From assembly GCA_047619685.1 (NCBI GenBank), contig JBLHLC010000011.1, positions 51,462 through 115,461 of the forward strand: a stretch of 64,000 nucleotides of DNA, written 5' to 3'. Made by a program: the position numbers and the translations under genes. Of the stretch, positions 25,930-34,803 are shown one piece after another. The notes below the pieces were generated by a model. That model searched no databases and was not told the DNA's origin. It saw only the letters and a list, made by a program, of their open reading frames with translations. Every line of letters starts with the position of its first letter. The first letter of the stretch is position 1. This DNA is from JABDJZ01 sp047619685 (GTDB taxonomy: Bacteria; Bacteroidota; Rhodothermia; Rhodothermales; UBA10348).

Positions 25930-28137
25930 TTACTGTCCCTCAGCCACAACGAGCGTCTTGCCCGGAAAAATGCGGTCACCCGTGAGCCCATTCCAACGCC
26001 GGAGGTCGGAAATGGAGACGCGGTATGTCTTGGCTATGCCTGTAAGCGTATCGCCGCGGCGCACCTCATGGGTCCGCCTGCTGTCATCCGATACACGAAG
26101 CGTCTGCCCAGGGCGAATCCGGGTTCCGCTCAGTCTATTCCAGCCCTGAATCTGACGGGTGCTGACCCCGTGTGAGGACGCGATGGCTGACAGCGTGTCT
26201 CCCGACTTTACGGTGTACTGGCTCTCTCGTTTGGGTGTGCTCTGGGCACTAGTCGCCGAGCCATTTTGGGCAAGTCCGCTCCAGCTTTCCGATACGTAAA
26301 CGACCAGAGTGCTCCCCGCTCGGATGTTGTCTCTCCCGATGCCGTTCCAGGAGCGGAGGCGGCTCAGGCCTACACCGTGCGCTTCCGCGATCTGCGACAG
26401 CGTATCGTTGGGTTTGACGGTGTAGGTCACCCTCCGGCCCTGGGGTTGGGCGGCCGCCACCCGCTGCGGCGACGCAGTGGGAGTTGACCTCTGCATCTCC
26501 GGGATATTCTCGGTGCGTTCCAGCTCGATGGCGCCGAGCGAGTGGATCGGCCGGAGGTTCATGCCCGCATACGAGATAGCGACTGCCTCAGCCTCTCCTA
26601 CTGCCTCAGCAATCGGGAGGGTATAGTTCGAGACGGGCACGATCAGCCGCTGACCGGGATGAATGGTCGAGCCTCTCACTCCGTTGTCAGAGCGCAACCG
26701 GGAAACCGACACCCCATGGCTGGCGGCGATCTGGGACAACGTGTCGCCGCCCTTTACGGTGTACTCCCCGGGAGGGCGAAGAGCCTCCACCGGCAACTCC
26801 GCGTATGCAGTCAGAAACTGATCAGAGGTGCCTTTCGGCAATCGCAAGGGGTATGGCTTGGCGGAAGGCGGTAAATAGCCCCGGCGCAGGGCCGGATTCA
26901 GCTCAACAATGACCTCGGTGGAAGTACCAGCCATCCGGGCAACGTCCCGGAGTGCGAGGCTTCCGCGAATCGGGAGGAGTTCGTACTCAAACGGCGCGCC
27001 CGGCGTCTCGGCCACAATGCCATAGGCGCCGGGGTTGGAGAGCATGATGGACGTGGCTATGTACTGCGGGATATAGTTCCTGGTCTCCCGGGGGAGGTAC
27101 GGGTACATGTCCCAAAACGTGGGATTTTCGATGCCCTTGTCACGCGCACTCCGTTTTGCGCGGCTCAGGCACCGGGGGCTGCAGTTGTAGCCCGACATGG
27201 CGACGTGCCAGTCTCCCCATCGGGCGTACAGGTCCTTTAGATGGCGGGCCGAGGCCCTGGTGGCCTTCTCGGGGTCCATGCGCTCATCCACCCAACTGTC
27301 AATCACAAGGTCGTATGCACGGCCCGTGGCGGAAATGAATTGCCACATTCCGACGGCGCTGGCCCTGCTGCGGACCGAGGGCCTCAGGCCACTCTCGATC
27401 ATGGCGAGGTATTTCAACTCGTCGGGGACGCCCTCCTCCGCGAAGATCTCCTCAATCATCGGAAACCACGTGTAGGCGCGTTCTGCCCAGGCCTGCAGCG
27501 TTTCTGGCCGCTTCTCCAGCAGCACGCGCATCGTCGTCGTAACTGCCTTGTTGAGCGTCATCGGCACCTGGGTAGTGGTGACCATGAAGGGAGTCGGCAG
27601 TCCGTTTTCCTCGCCCTCCGATGCGTCCAGTGGGTTGGCCAGGTTATCAAGCGCCTCGAACGTCTGCGCACGGGCCGTATAGACTTCCTCCAGTTTTGCC
27701 AGCTGCTCGTAATTCGGCCCGAAGAAACGATCGTGTTCGGCCAGAACAGTATGGTAGAACTCAGCGAATCTGTCATCAGACAGGAATTCGGGCCGATTGG
27801 TCAGGTCGCTCAGGTCGTCGATAATCGCGCCCAGGCGAGCCTCCACCAGGATATAGTCCTCATTGGCCTGGGCCTCGAGTACCGCGGCGTGTCTGCGGTA
27901 GAGTTGGGCCATTGTCGGCAGGAGCTCATGGTCAGACTCGGATTCCAGGCCCATCGCCAGTCTGCTGGGCAGATGCGGGGCGTGGCTGGGGATCTGATCA
28001 ACAGGCCGGACGCCAAGACGGGAGCCTTGATCGGCTGAGACGACTTGCGCGTGGGCGGCCGTCGGAGCTGCCGCGAGGAGCGCAGCGATCAAAAGCGCGC
28101 GCGGGTTCAGGGTGTCAAACACGGTCTTACCTGCCAC
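25930..28137 (-). CDS. MltD-like lytic transglycosylase with four LysM repeats
   Basis: The 735-residue product starts at a GTG (28137) and has a signal peptide (ALLIAALLAAAPTAAHAQ). A helical N-terminal region precedes an SLT domain at about residues 235-370, with catalytic Glu near residue 247 in LAMIESGLRPSVRSRASAVG followed by MWQFISATGRAYDL. Four LysM peptidoglycan-binding repeats follow at about 457-501, 570-612, 638-682 and 690-735 (YTVKGGDTLSQIA, YTVKPNDTLSQIA, YTVKSGDTLSAIA, EVRRGDTLTGIA). It cleaves glycan strands to anhydromuropeptides. A 10-bp palindrome TTTAGCTAAA lies just upstream at 28150-28159. Confidence 0.93.
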   Translation of the reverse strand: MAGKTVFDTLNPRALLIAALLAAAPTAAHAQVVSADQGSRLGVRPVDQIPSHAPHLPSRLAMGLESESDHELLPTMAQLYRRHAAVLEAQANEDYILVEARLGAIIDDLSDLTNRPEFLSDDRFAEFYHTVLAEHDRFFGPNYEQLAKLEEVYTARAQTFEALDNLANPLDASEGEENGLPTPFMVTTTQVPMTLNKAVTTTMRVLLEKRPETLQAWAERAYTWFPMIEEIFAEEGVPDELKYLAMIESGLRPSVRSRASAVGMWQFISATGRAYDLVIDSWVDERMDPEKATRASARHLKDLYARWGDWHVAMSGYNCSPRCLSRAKRSARDKGIENPTFWDMYPYLPRETRNYIPQYIATSIMLSNPGAYGIVAETPGAPFEYELLPIRGSLALRDVARMAGTSTEVIVELNPALRRGYLPPSAKPYPLRLPKGTSDQFLTAYAELPVEALRPPGEYTVKGGDTLSQIAASHGVSVSRLRSDNGVRGSTIHPGQRLIVPVSNYTLPIAEAVGEAEAVAISYAGMNLRPIHSLGAIELERTENIPEMQRSTPTASPQRVAAAQPQGRRVTYTVKPNDTLSQIAEAHGVGLSRLRSWNGIGRDNIRAGSTLVVYVSESWSGLAQNGSATSAQSTPKRESQYTVKSGDTLSAIASSHGVSTRQIQGWNRLSGTRIRPGQTLRVSDDSRRTHEVRRGDTLTGIAKTYRVSISDLRRWNGLTGDRIFPGKTLVVAEGQ

Positions 28138-28274
28138 GGTACCGGCTCATTTAGCTAAAGTAACGGATGAGGTGAGGGTCCTGTCTCTCGAGAGGCCACT
28201 AGATTCGGCATTACGAAGACATCGAGGCGGGGGTCCCGAATTGTCTTCACGTAAACACTTAAAGTCAGACGGGC

Positions 28275-29825
28275 CTACAGGGGAATATTGCCGTGTTTCT
28301 TCTTTGGATTGTTGACCACCTTGTTCTCCAGCATGGAAAGCCCCCTAATCAGGCGATATCGCGTCTCCGCCGGCGGGATGACATCGTCGATGTACCCGTA
28401 CTCTGCAGCCACGTAGGGGTTGGCCAGCTTTGCCTTGTAGTCGTCAATGAAGGCCTCACTGGCCGCCTCCGGATCCTGGGCGCCGGCCAGTTGGCGTCTG
28501 TAGATGATTTCCACGGCGCCCTTCGGGCCCATAACCGCGATTTCAGCCGTCGGCCACGCATAATTCAGGTCACCGCGGATGTGCTTTGAGTTCATCACAT
28601 CGTAGGCTCCGCCGTATGCCTTGCGGGTGATCACCGTGATCTTCGGGACGGTCGCCTCGCAGAACGCATAGAGAAGCTTTGCTCCGTGCCTGATAATGCC
28701 CCCCCATTCCTGGTCCGTCCCCGGGAGGAAGCCCGGAACGTCTTCGAACACGACCAGAGGAATGTTGAACGCGTCGCAGAATCGGACGAAGCGGGCTCCC
28801 TTTACGGAGGCGTCGATGTCCAGAACACCGGCAAGGACCGCCGGATTGTTTGCGACAATTCCCACAGACCGCCCGCCGAGATGGGCGAACCCAACGGTCA
28901 TGTTGGCCGCGAAATCAGGATGGATCTCCATAAAAAGGCCGTCATCCACGATGGCCCGGATCACATCCGTCATCTGGTAGGGCTTGTTTGGATTCTCCGG
29001 CACGATCTCGTTCAAGGCATCGTCGGCCCGGTCCGACGGATCGTCTGTGGGGCGGAGGGGTGGTGGATCTTCGCAATTCTGGGGGATGTAGTCGAAGAGG
29101 TCCCGAATCCGCTGAAGACAATCTGCGTCGTTCTTGCAGGCCAGGTGTGCGACGCCGCTCTTGACGGCGTGCGCCGAGGTCCCTCCCAATTCCTCGAACG
29201 TCACGTCCTCCTGCGTGACGGTCTTGACCACGTTGGGGCCGGTGATGAACATGTAGCTCGTGTCCTGCACCATGAATACGAAGTCCGTGATGGCAGGGCT
29301 GTAGACCGCGCCACCGGCACACGGTCCCATGACCGCGGATATTTGCGGCACGACGCCAGAAGCGAGTGTATTGCGCAGAAAAATCTCCGCATACCCGCCA
29401 AGGGAAACCACACCCTCCTGAATTCGCGCCCCTCCTGAGTCGTTCAGGCCGATTATGGGCGCGCCGTTTTGCATTGCCAGGTCCATGATCTGGCAGATTT
29501 TTCGAGCGTGAGATTCGCCCAGCGAGCCGCCAAAGACGGTGAAGTCCTGGCTGAACACGTACACCAGGCGGTCGTGGATTGTCCCGAATCCGGTCACCAC
29601 GCCATCCCCGTAAGGGCGGTCGTTTTCCATCCCGAAATCGTGGGACTGATGTCTCACAAAAGCGCCCAGCTCCTGAAAGGACCCGCGATCCAGGAGCAGG
29701 TCGATGCGCTCGCGTGCGGTGAGTTTGCCCTTTTCGTGCTGCCGCTTTATCCGGGCTTCACCACCACCCAATGCCGCTTCTTTCCTTCGCGCTTCGAGGT
29801 CTGCAAGTTTGTCATTCTGGCCCAT
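28275..29825 (-). CDS. Acyl-CoA carboxylase beta (carboxyltransferase) subunit
   Basis: The 516-residue product matches propionyl/acetyl-CoA carboxylase beta subunits: [19 protein letters not shown] near the N-terminus, the oxyanion-hole glycines in [17 protein letters not shown], and in the second half [19 protein letters not shown] and [15 protein letters not shown]. It transfers carboxyl from biotin to an acyl-CoA. No biotin carboxylase or carrier gene lies next to it in the window, so its partner subunit is encoded elsewhere. Propionyl-CoA is the commonest substrate for this length, but acetyl- or methylcrotonyl-CoA cannot be excluded. Confidence 0.93.
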   Translation of the reverse strand: MGQNDKLADLEARRKEAALGGGEARIKRQHEKGKLTARERIDLLLDRGSFQELGAFVRHQSHDFGMENDRPYGDGVVTGFGTIHDRLVYVFSQDFTVFGGSLGESHARKICQIMDLAMQNGAPIIGLNDSGGARIQEGVVSLGGYAEIFLRNTLASGVVPQISAVMGPCAGGAVYSPAITDFVFMVQDTSYMFITGPNVVKTVTQEDVTFEELGGTSAHAVKSGVAHLACKNDADCLQRIRDLFDYIPQNCEDPPPLRPTDDPSDRADDALNEIVPENPNKPYQMTDVIRAIVDDGLFMEIHPDFAANMTVGFAHLGGRSVGIVANNPAVLAGVLDIDASVKGARFVRFCDAFNIPLVVFEDVPGFLPGTDQEWGGIIRHGAKLLYAFCEATVPKITVITRKAYGGAYDVMNSKHIRGDLNYAWPTAEIAVMGPKGAVEIIYRRQLAGAQDPEAASEAFIDDYKAKLANPYVAAEYGYIDDVIPPAETRYRLIRGLSMLENKVVNNPKKKHGNIPL

Positions 29826-29835
29826 TTGTCACGCA

Positions 29836-29867
29836 GTTGTTTGCACAACGAGAATGTACGGGGTACA
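29836..29867. promoter_or_regulatory. Two adjacent dyads upstream of the carboxylase gene
   Basis: Between the carboxylase start (29825) and the end of the upstream gene (29883) are GTTGT-TTGC-ACAAC (29836-29849) and TGTAC-GGG-GTACA (29855-29867), both perfect inverted repeats. They are candidate operator sites; no regulator gene is adjacent. Confidence 0.35.
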
Positions 29868-29882
29868 GGGAAGACAAAATTG

Positions 29883-31424
29883 TCAGCGCTTCTTGATCTG
29901 CGCCTCTACCGAGTTCGTGAAGTCAATCGCCGCCTCATCGTAGATGTTGACTCCGTTGGCCCGGAATACGTCAGCTGCGATGATGTTCGAGGCGGATCGC
30001 CAGTCGGCGCACTTGGAAATCCGGTCCAAAGCATCGAAATAGGATTCTGCCGAGCCCGAAAAGAGTTTCTCGATAAACGTGTCGCGCTGCCACGCAGACG
30101 GGCCCAACACCGCGAATTCCAGAGACGCTGTATCCAAATCTGCCTTTGGTGCGGGACCGGGGCTGGGGCGAAGCGGGACGTCCCTGGACTCCGGAATCAG
30201 TTCCGCCTTGTCCGGAGCGGCGGGCTTGTCCTGGATAGTCTTCTGGAACTGTTTCCAGAGCGGTTCGACCGCGTCCTCGGGTTCTTTTTGCGACCTGTCA
30301 GCTTCCGCCGGGTTCTCTTCCTTGTCGGCAGCGAACTGGGCCCAAACCGGGACCGAATCGCCGGTGCGCGGCCGGCGAGACTGGGTCTCTGATAGGAGGG
30401 GAGCCCGCATCAAGGACATCCGTGGGGCCGGCACAGGCACAGGCACAGGTTCTGGCTCAGGTTCAGGTTCTGATTCTGGCTCAGGTTCTGGCACAGGCAC
30501 AGGCACAGGCACAGGTTCGGGCTCGGGCTCAGGCTCGGTCGCCGATTCAAACACAAACGCCCGCGGCGTGATGACTGCCATCCGCGGGCGCTCTTCGATC
30601 TGAGTCTCCTTGGCGGGCGGGGTATCACCAAAATGAAGATCAATGGCCGCATCTACCTGTTCGGTCGTGAGGCCCTGCAGGTCTCTCGCGCGGGCATACC
30701 CTCGCACAGCCGACGACAGGGAGTGACCACCGCGCGACTCAAAAAACTGGGTCAGAAGCTCGACGTGAATAGTGCCGCTTGGCGTCAGCCGGCCCAGGTC
30801 CGAGAGGGGTCCAACCAGGCTCTGCCAGTCTTCGCCGCCATAATCGGAGCAAATGCGGCGCTCGACCGCCTCAAGGGCCTCTGTTAATCCTCGGCGGGAC
30901 ACCTGTTCGTCACCAAGCCGTTCAATGAATGCTGTGACGGCTGTTCTCAGGTGGGAGTACCCGATGAAATAGGCAATCCGGCGCTCAACATCCTCAGGCG
31001 GGAGTTCTGCACGCTGTTCGCCAAAGACAAAATGGATCAGCGTCGGAACTGGGCGCACCAGAAAGGCCGCGACTAGTTGTACTGCTTGCCTTAACGCCCG
31101 CGGCCACTCGGAGGCGGGGTAATGGGCGTAACGCGCCAGCAGACGAACGTAGGCCGCTCTGGCAAGGGCGACTTCCTCACGGTCGTGATCGACCCAGCCG
31201 GTGGCCAGATCCATGATCCTGGCCGTTTCAAGCTCCAGTCGGCGGTCCAGAGCGTGTTCAAGGAAATGGACGACCGATTCCGGAACATCATACCGCCTCA
31301 GATCGCCCCGAGAGACGGGGCTTTCCGACGGCAAAGCGCCGAGAAGTGTCGTGTAGACGGCGTCCGGAAGGCTAGTGGGCATAGAAGAGGGGATTTCGCC
31401 GAAAGTGTGCAATCCGCGTGCCAT
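29883..31424 (-). CDS. Unknown protein with Glu-Pro/Val-Pro repeat
   Basis: The 513-residue product (the ATG at 31382, MPTSLPDAVYTTLLGAL, is an alternative start) has no signal peptide or membrane helix. Residues 1-280 are helical with acidic patches. About residues 295-335 are an EP/VP dipeptide repeat encoded by a six-base repeat. After a disordered linker the last 100 residues look folded again (FAVLGPSAWQRDTFIEKLFS and DWRSASNIIAADVFRANGV). No domain is recognised. It lies 57 bases upstream of the carboxylase gene on the same strand and may be co-transcribed. A rigid Pro-rich spacer between two globular domains is the likely design. Confidence 0.65.
   Translation of the reverse strand: MARGLHTFGEIPSSMPTSLPDAVYTTLLGALPSESPVSRGDLRRYDVPESVVHFLEHALDRRLELETARIMDLATGWVDHDREEVALARAAYVRLLARYAHYPASEWPRALRQAVQLVAAFLVRPVPTLIHFVFGEQRAELPPEDVERRIAYFIGYSHLRTAVTAFIERLGDEQVSRRGLTEALEAVERRICSDYGGEDWQSLVGPLSDLGRLTPSGTIHVELLTQFFESRGGHSLSSAVRGYARARDLQGLTTEQVDAAIDLHFGDTPPAKETQIEERPRMAVITPRAFVFESATEPEPEPEPVPVPVPVPEPEPESEPEPEPEPVPVPVPAPRMSLMRAPLLSETQSRRPRTGDSVPVWAQFAADKEENPAEADRSQKEPEDAVEPLWKQFQKTIQDKPAAPDKAELIPESRDVPLRPSPGPAPKADLDTASLEFAVLGPSAWQRDTFIEKLFSGSAESYFDALDRISKCADWRSASNIIAADVFRANGVNIYDEAAIDFTNSVEAQIKKR
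30430..30539. repeat. Hexanucleotide microsatellite inside a coding region
   Basis: Runs of GGCACA and GGCTCA/GGTTCA units (plus strand) encode Val-Pro and Glu-Pro dipeptides on the minus strand. Unit gain or loss is six bases, so the frame is kept and only the spacer length would change. Confidence 0.8.
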
Positions 31425-31657
31425 GGCGTTTCGAAAGATGACGGGAGGACGGCACCTGAGGTCTCGAACCTTCAGAAACGGGTAGGGTTCAGGCAGCCGG
31501 CAAGGCCTTTTTGGACGCGTGAATCAAACGCGACACTTCGGAAGCTTTTGTGAATGCCACAAGATGACCGTATCCGAGAAGTACTATCCGCCGTCCTTGC
31601 ACGAAGGCTCCTCCCCGGCCGTGACGTCGCCCTCTATCCCAGACTACGGAAACGACC

Positions 31658-32923
31658 TTGACCCGAAAATATTTCGCGTGTCTACTGATGTTGTGTGGAG
31701 CACTTCCAGCCGCTGCACAAACCTCACCCCAATCCGTTCGGGTGTTCCTGGACTGCGACCGAAACTGCGACCGGGAGTTTATCCGAAGCGAGATTTCGTT
31801 GGTCGACTTTGTCAACGAGCCCAGCGCGTCGGATGTGCATCTGCTGATTACATCCGAACGGACGGGGTCTGGTGGCGATGTCTTCTCGCTGGTTTTTATG
31901 GGGCAGCGATCATTCGCAGCGCTTTCAGACACCCTGGAGTTCGTTAATCTCGGCACGAATAGCCGCGACGAGCGCCGGCAAGGCCTGACCTCTTCGATCG
32001 AACAGGGCCTTGTTCGCTATGTGGCTCGAACCGCGCTTGCATCCAGCATTCACATCAGTCTGGTCAGGCCCGCGGAGGAGAATTCAGACCGGGCCAACGG
32101 GTCCATCGAGGTCGATCCCTGGAACTACTGGGTATTCACCGTAGGCGGAAACGGAGGCCTGAGGGGGGAGGAATCGTCGGATAATCTCTCACTGCGCGGT
32201 AATTTGTCCGCGAATCGAACGACCGAGGACTGGAAGATCAGGGTGCGGGCTGACGGGCGGTACAATGAGCAGAATTTTGATCTGGACAGCGGTACGATCA
32301 CCAGGACGACGCGGAGCGGGAGCCTCTGGTTCTTCGGCGTCAAGAGCCTGGGTGAACACTGGAGTGCTGGTGGGACCGCGTATTTCAATACGGATTCCCG
32401 GAACAACACCAAGGCCGCGGTCACTGTCGGGCCGGCCATTGAGTACAATGTGTTCCCCTACTCCGAGTCTACCCGCCGGGAGTTTCGATTCCAGTACGGC
32501 GTTCGGTGGGACCGCGTGGACTATGATGAAGTCACCATCTTCGACCTCACGGTCGAGAGTATTCTGAAACACACGTTGAAGGCAGAGATGGATATCAAGC
32601 AGACGTGGGGTGACGTGAGCTTCGACGCGGAGTTCGTCCATCTGCTGAGCAATTTCGATAGGTCGCTTACTGGATCCTACCGCCTCGAACTTGAGGCAGG
32701 GGCAGATGTCCGGATAGCCCGCGGGTTTTCGGTATCCTTCGACGCGGGATACCAACTGATTCGCGATCAGTTGTTTTTGCCGCTCTCGGATATTTCCGAC
32801 GAAGACGTGCTGTTGGGTACCAGGCGCTTGCCAACAGGCTACGAGTTCAACGTTGGCGTCGGCTTCAACTACCGCTTCGGCTCCATCTACAACAATGTCG
32901 TCAACCCTCGATTCGGTTTCTGA
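31658..32923 (+). CDS. Outer-membrane beta-barrel protein, unknown
   Basis: The 421-residue product starts at a TTG (31658), chosen because it gives a full signal peptide (MTRKYFACLLMLCGALPAAA). About residues 25-140 form a soluble domain with a Cys pair in FLDCDRNCDREF. From about residue 150 on, amphipathic strands alternate (WKIRVRADGRYNEQNFDLDS, SLWFFGVKSLGEHWSAGG) and the chain ends in NPRFGF with the C-terminal Phe typical of BamA-assembled barrels. No family is recognised. It stands between divergent and independent genes and has no operon partner. Confidence 0.7.
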   Translation: MTRKYFACLLMLCGALPAAAQTSPQSVRVFLDCDRNCDREFIRSEISLVDFVNEPSASDVHLLITSERTGSGGDVFSLVFMGQRSFAALSDTLEFVNLGTNSRDERRQGLTSSIEQGLVRYVARTALASSIHISLVRPAEENSDRANGSIEVDPWNYWVFTVGGNGGLRGEESSDNLSLRGNLSANRTTEDWKIRVRADGRYNEQNFDLDSGTITRTTRSGSLWFFGVKSLGEHWSAGGTAYFNTDSRNNTKAAVTVGPAIEYNVFPYSESTRREFRFQYGVRWDRVDYDEVTIFDLTVESILKHTLKAEMDIKQTWGDVSFDAEFVHLLSNFDRSLTGSYRLELEAGADVRIARGFSVSFDAGYQLIRDQLFLPLSDISDEDVLLGTRRLPTGYEFNVGVGFNYRFGSIYNNVVNPRFGF

Positions 32924-32981
32924 TTCAGGTTGAGACTGGCCGGATTCCGAGTATTTTCGACCTGCAAACAAGCGGGGGAAA

Positions 32982-34217
32982 ATGGGAAAGCGTCTCGGGG
33001 TTGGGTTCATAGGGAGTGGTTTCATTACGCGGTTTCACATCCAGTCCTGGCTGGCCGTCCGCGATGCGGACGTTCTGGGCGTCTGGAGCCCGAATCCCGA
33101 GAACGCGGAATCGGCAGCGGCATTGGCCCGAGAGCTGCGGGTAGGTCAGGCAAAGGCCTATGCCTCCATCGAGGAAATGGTGGTCGATCCGGCCATCGAC
33201 GCGCTCTGGATCTGCGGCCCCAACCACCGGCGGGTGGAGAACATGGAGGAGATCGTCCATGCGAGATCGAAGGGCGCCGATCTTGTGGGCATCGCCTGCG
33301 AAAAGCCACTCGCCCGTAATGTGGCGGAGGCCAAGCGGGTGGTAGCGTTGATTCGCGAGGCAGACGTGCTCCATGGCTACCTGGAAGATCAGTTGTTTTC
33401 GCCCGGGCTCATGCGCGGCCACGCCCTGGCATGGAACCGGGGGGCGGCCATTGCGGGAAGGCCCTATCTGGCCCGCGCGGCAGAAGAACACAGTGGACCA
33501 CATGCCCCCTGGTTCTGGCAAGGGCATCTCCAGGGCGGTGGCGTTCTCAACGACATGATGTGCCATAGCGTTGAAGTCGCGCGGTACCTGCTGACAAAGC
33601 CCGGGGCCCCGAGAGGATCGATCCAGCCCAAGAAGATCACTGCACAAATTGCCAGCCTCAAGTGGTCTCGCCCTGAATATGCCGCAGACCTGGCCAGACG
33701 ATTCGGGCCGGAGGTGGATTACCTCAAACGACCGTCCGAAGATTTTGCCCGCGCCACCATCGAGTATGAAGACGAGGTAGGGCATACGCTCATCGGCGAA
33801 GTCACGACATCGTGGAGTTTTGTGGGTGCCGGACTCAGGCTGAGCAGCGAATTGCTGGGGCCTGAATACTCCATGCAGCTGAACTCACTGGATACGGGAG
33901 GCCGTCTTTTCTTCAGTCGAAAGGTTATGGGCGGGGAAGGAGAGGATCTGGTCGAGAAGCAGAACGCGGAGCAGGGCGTGATGCCATTTGTCGGCAACGA
34001 GGCTGCCGAATACGGCTATGAGGACGAAAACAGGCACTTTGTTCGCTGCTTCCTTGACGGGAAACAGCCGGATCTCGATTTCGATGCGGGACTGGAGGTC
34101 GTGGAACTCCTGATGACCGCGTACATGAGTGCAGAACAGGAGAGGACGATCGCCTGGAAGCCAGAGGGACTGGATACCTACATCCCACCGGTCGCCCGGG
34201 GAGACTGGCGGCCGTAG
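32982..34217 (+). CDS. Gfo/Idh/MocA-family NAD(P)-dependent oxidoreductase
   Basis: The 411-residue product has an N-terminal Rossmann domain (GVGFIGSGFITRFHIQSWLA, then DADVLGVWSPNPENAES), the EKP motif in ACEKPLARNVAEAK, and a C-terminal alpha/beta domain with GGGVLNDMMCHSVEVARYLL, where the His is likely catalytic. Relatives act on sugars and inositols. There is no signal peptide. It is preceded by a 58-base gap and faces a convergent small membrane protein. The substrate is unknown. Confidence 0.9.
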   Translation: MGKRLGVGFIGSGFITRFHIQSWLAVRDADVLGVWSPNPENAESAAALARELRVGQAKAYASIEEMVVDPAIDALWICGPNHRRVENMEEIVHARSKGADLVGIACEKPLARNVAEAKRVVALIREADVLHGYLEDQLFSPGLMRGHALAWNRGAAIAGRPYLARAAEEHSGPHAPWFWQGHLQGGGVLNDMMCHSVEVARYLLTKPGAPRGSIQPKKITAQIASLKWSRPEYAADLARRFGPEVDYLKRPSEDFARATIEYEDEVGHTLIGEVTTSWSFVGAGLRLSSELLGPEYSMQLNSLDTGGRLFFSRKVMGGEGEDLVEKQNAEQGVMPFVGNEAAEYGYEDENRHFVRCFLDGKQPDLDFDAGLEVVELLMTAYMSAEQERTIAWKPEGLDTYIPPVARGDWRP

Positions 34218-34269
34218 TGCCCTGTTGCCCGCGGACTCTACTGCCCTTGAGCGCCCGGTAGCCGGGTAC

Positions 34270-34794
34270 CTAAAGGGCCGCCAGGGTGTCTTGCGCGTCC
34301 TTGAATTGCTTGAGCGCCCGGGGCAAATAGTCGGAGGCTTCGTCGATGTAACCGTCTGCCGAGGCCGACCACACCCGGTTCAGGTACCGTTCGCCACCGG
34401 CATACGAGGTCATGACGTCGGCGAAAGCCTGAAGCCCGAACGCGTGTTTGAGCGTTTCCCGGCTGGCCACAAAGACGTTCAGGTGCTGGACCACGCGCCC
34501 GTCTATGGCCGCGGGAAGGTCATAGACGTTGGTTTGGGGAAGCGCATCGACAATCGCCGTAACCTCTTCCACAACCCTGGCGATACTGCTGCGCATGGCT
34601 TCGGTATCGGTAGCCAGCCGATCGGCCGACGTCGCATCGGCCCCTTGGGCGCGGCGGAGAATAAACACGCCCACGAAGCCCGTAACGAGCACCATCACAA
34701 AGGGCATCCACGCAACCTCGGTTGCGTCCAGGACGGCCAGGTACGCACCGGCGAGAAAGGCCACCGTAATCAGGAGAAGTCCGAGTCGTTTCAT
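34270..34794 (-). CDS. Small membrane protein next to OPT transporter, unknown
   Basis: The 174-residue product has two N-terminal membrane helices (LGLLLITVAFLAGAYLAVL and WMPFVMVLVTGFVGVFIL) followed by about 120 soluble, mainly helical residues on the cytoplasmic side. It starts 9 bases after the stop of the OPT transporter, so it is probably co-expressed. No family is recognised; an accessory role for the transporter is inference. Confidence 0.65.
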   Translation of the reverse strand: MKRLGLLLITVAFLAGAYLAVLDATEVAWMPFVMVLVTGFVGVFILRRAQGADATSADRLATDTEAMRSSIARVVEEVTAIVDALPQTNVYDLPAAIDGRVVQHLNVFVASRETLKHAFGLQAFADVMTSYAGGERYLNRVWSASADGYIDEASDYLPRALKQFKDAQDTLAAL

Positions 34795-34803
34795 TGTTTT
34801 GCC

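Noticed and set aside
30079..30603. Plus-strand Gly/Ser/Thr repeat protein
   Set aside because: It is the reverse reading of the Glu-Pro/Val-Pro repeat; the minus-strand frame is longer and has folded ends.
31489..31956. Minus-strand frame ending in a plausible short peptide (GRRIVLLGYGHLVAF...)
   Set aside because: Most of it is antisense to the outer-membrane protein gene, and the remaining part has no good start codon. A peptide of about 38 residues from a GTG near 31600 cannot be excluded but is not supported.
34253..34267. Terminator between the oxidoreductase and the convergent membrane gene
   Set aside because: The stem CCCGG/CCGGG is only five base pairs and has no T run.
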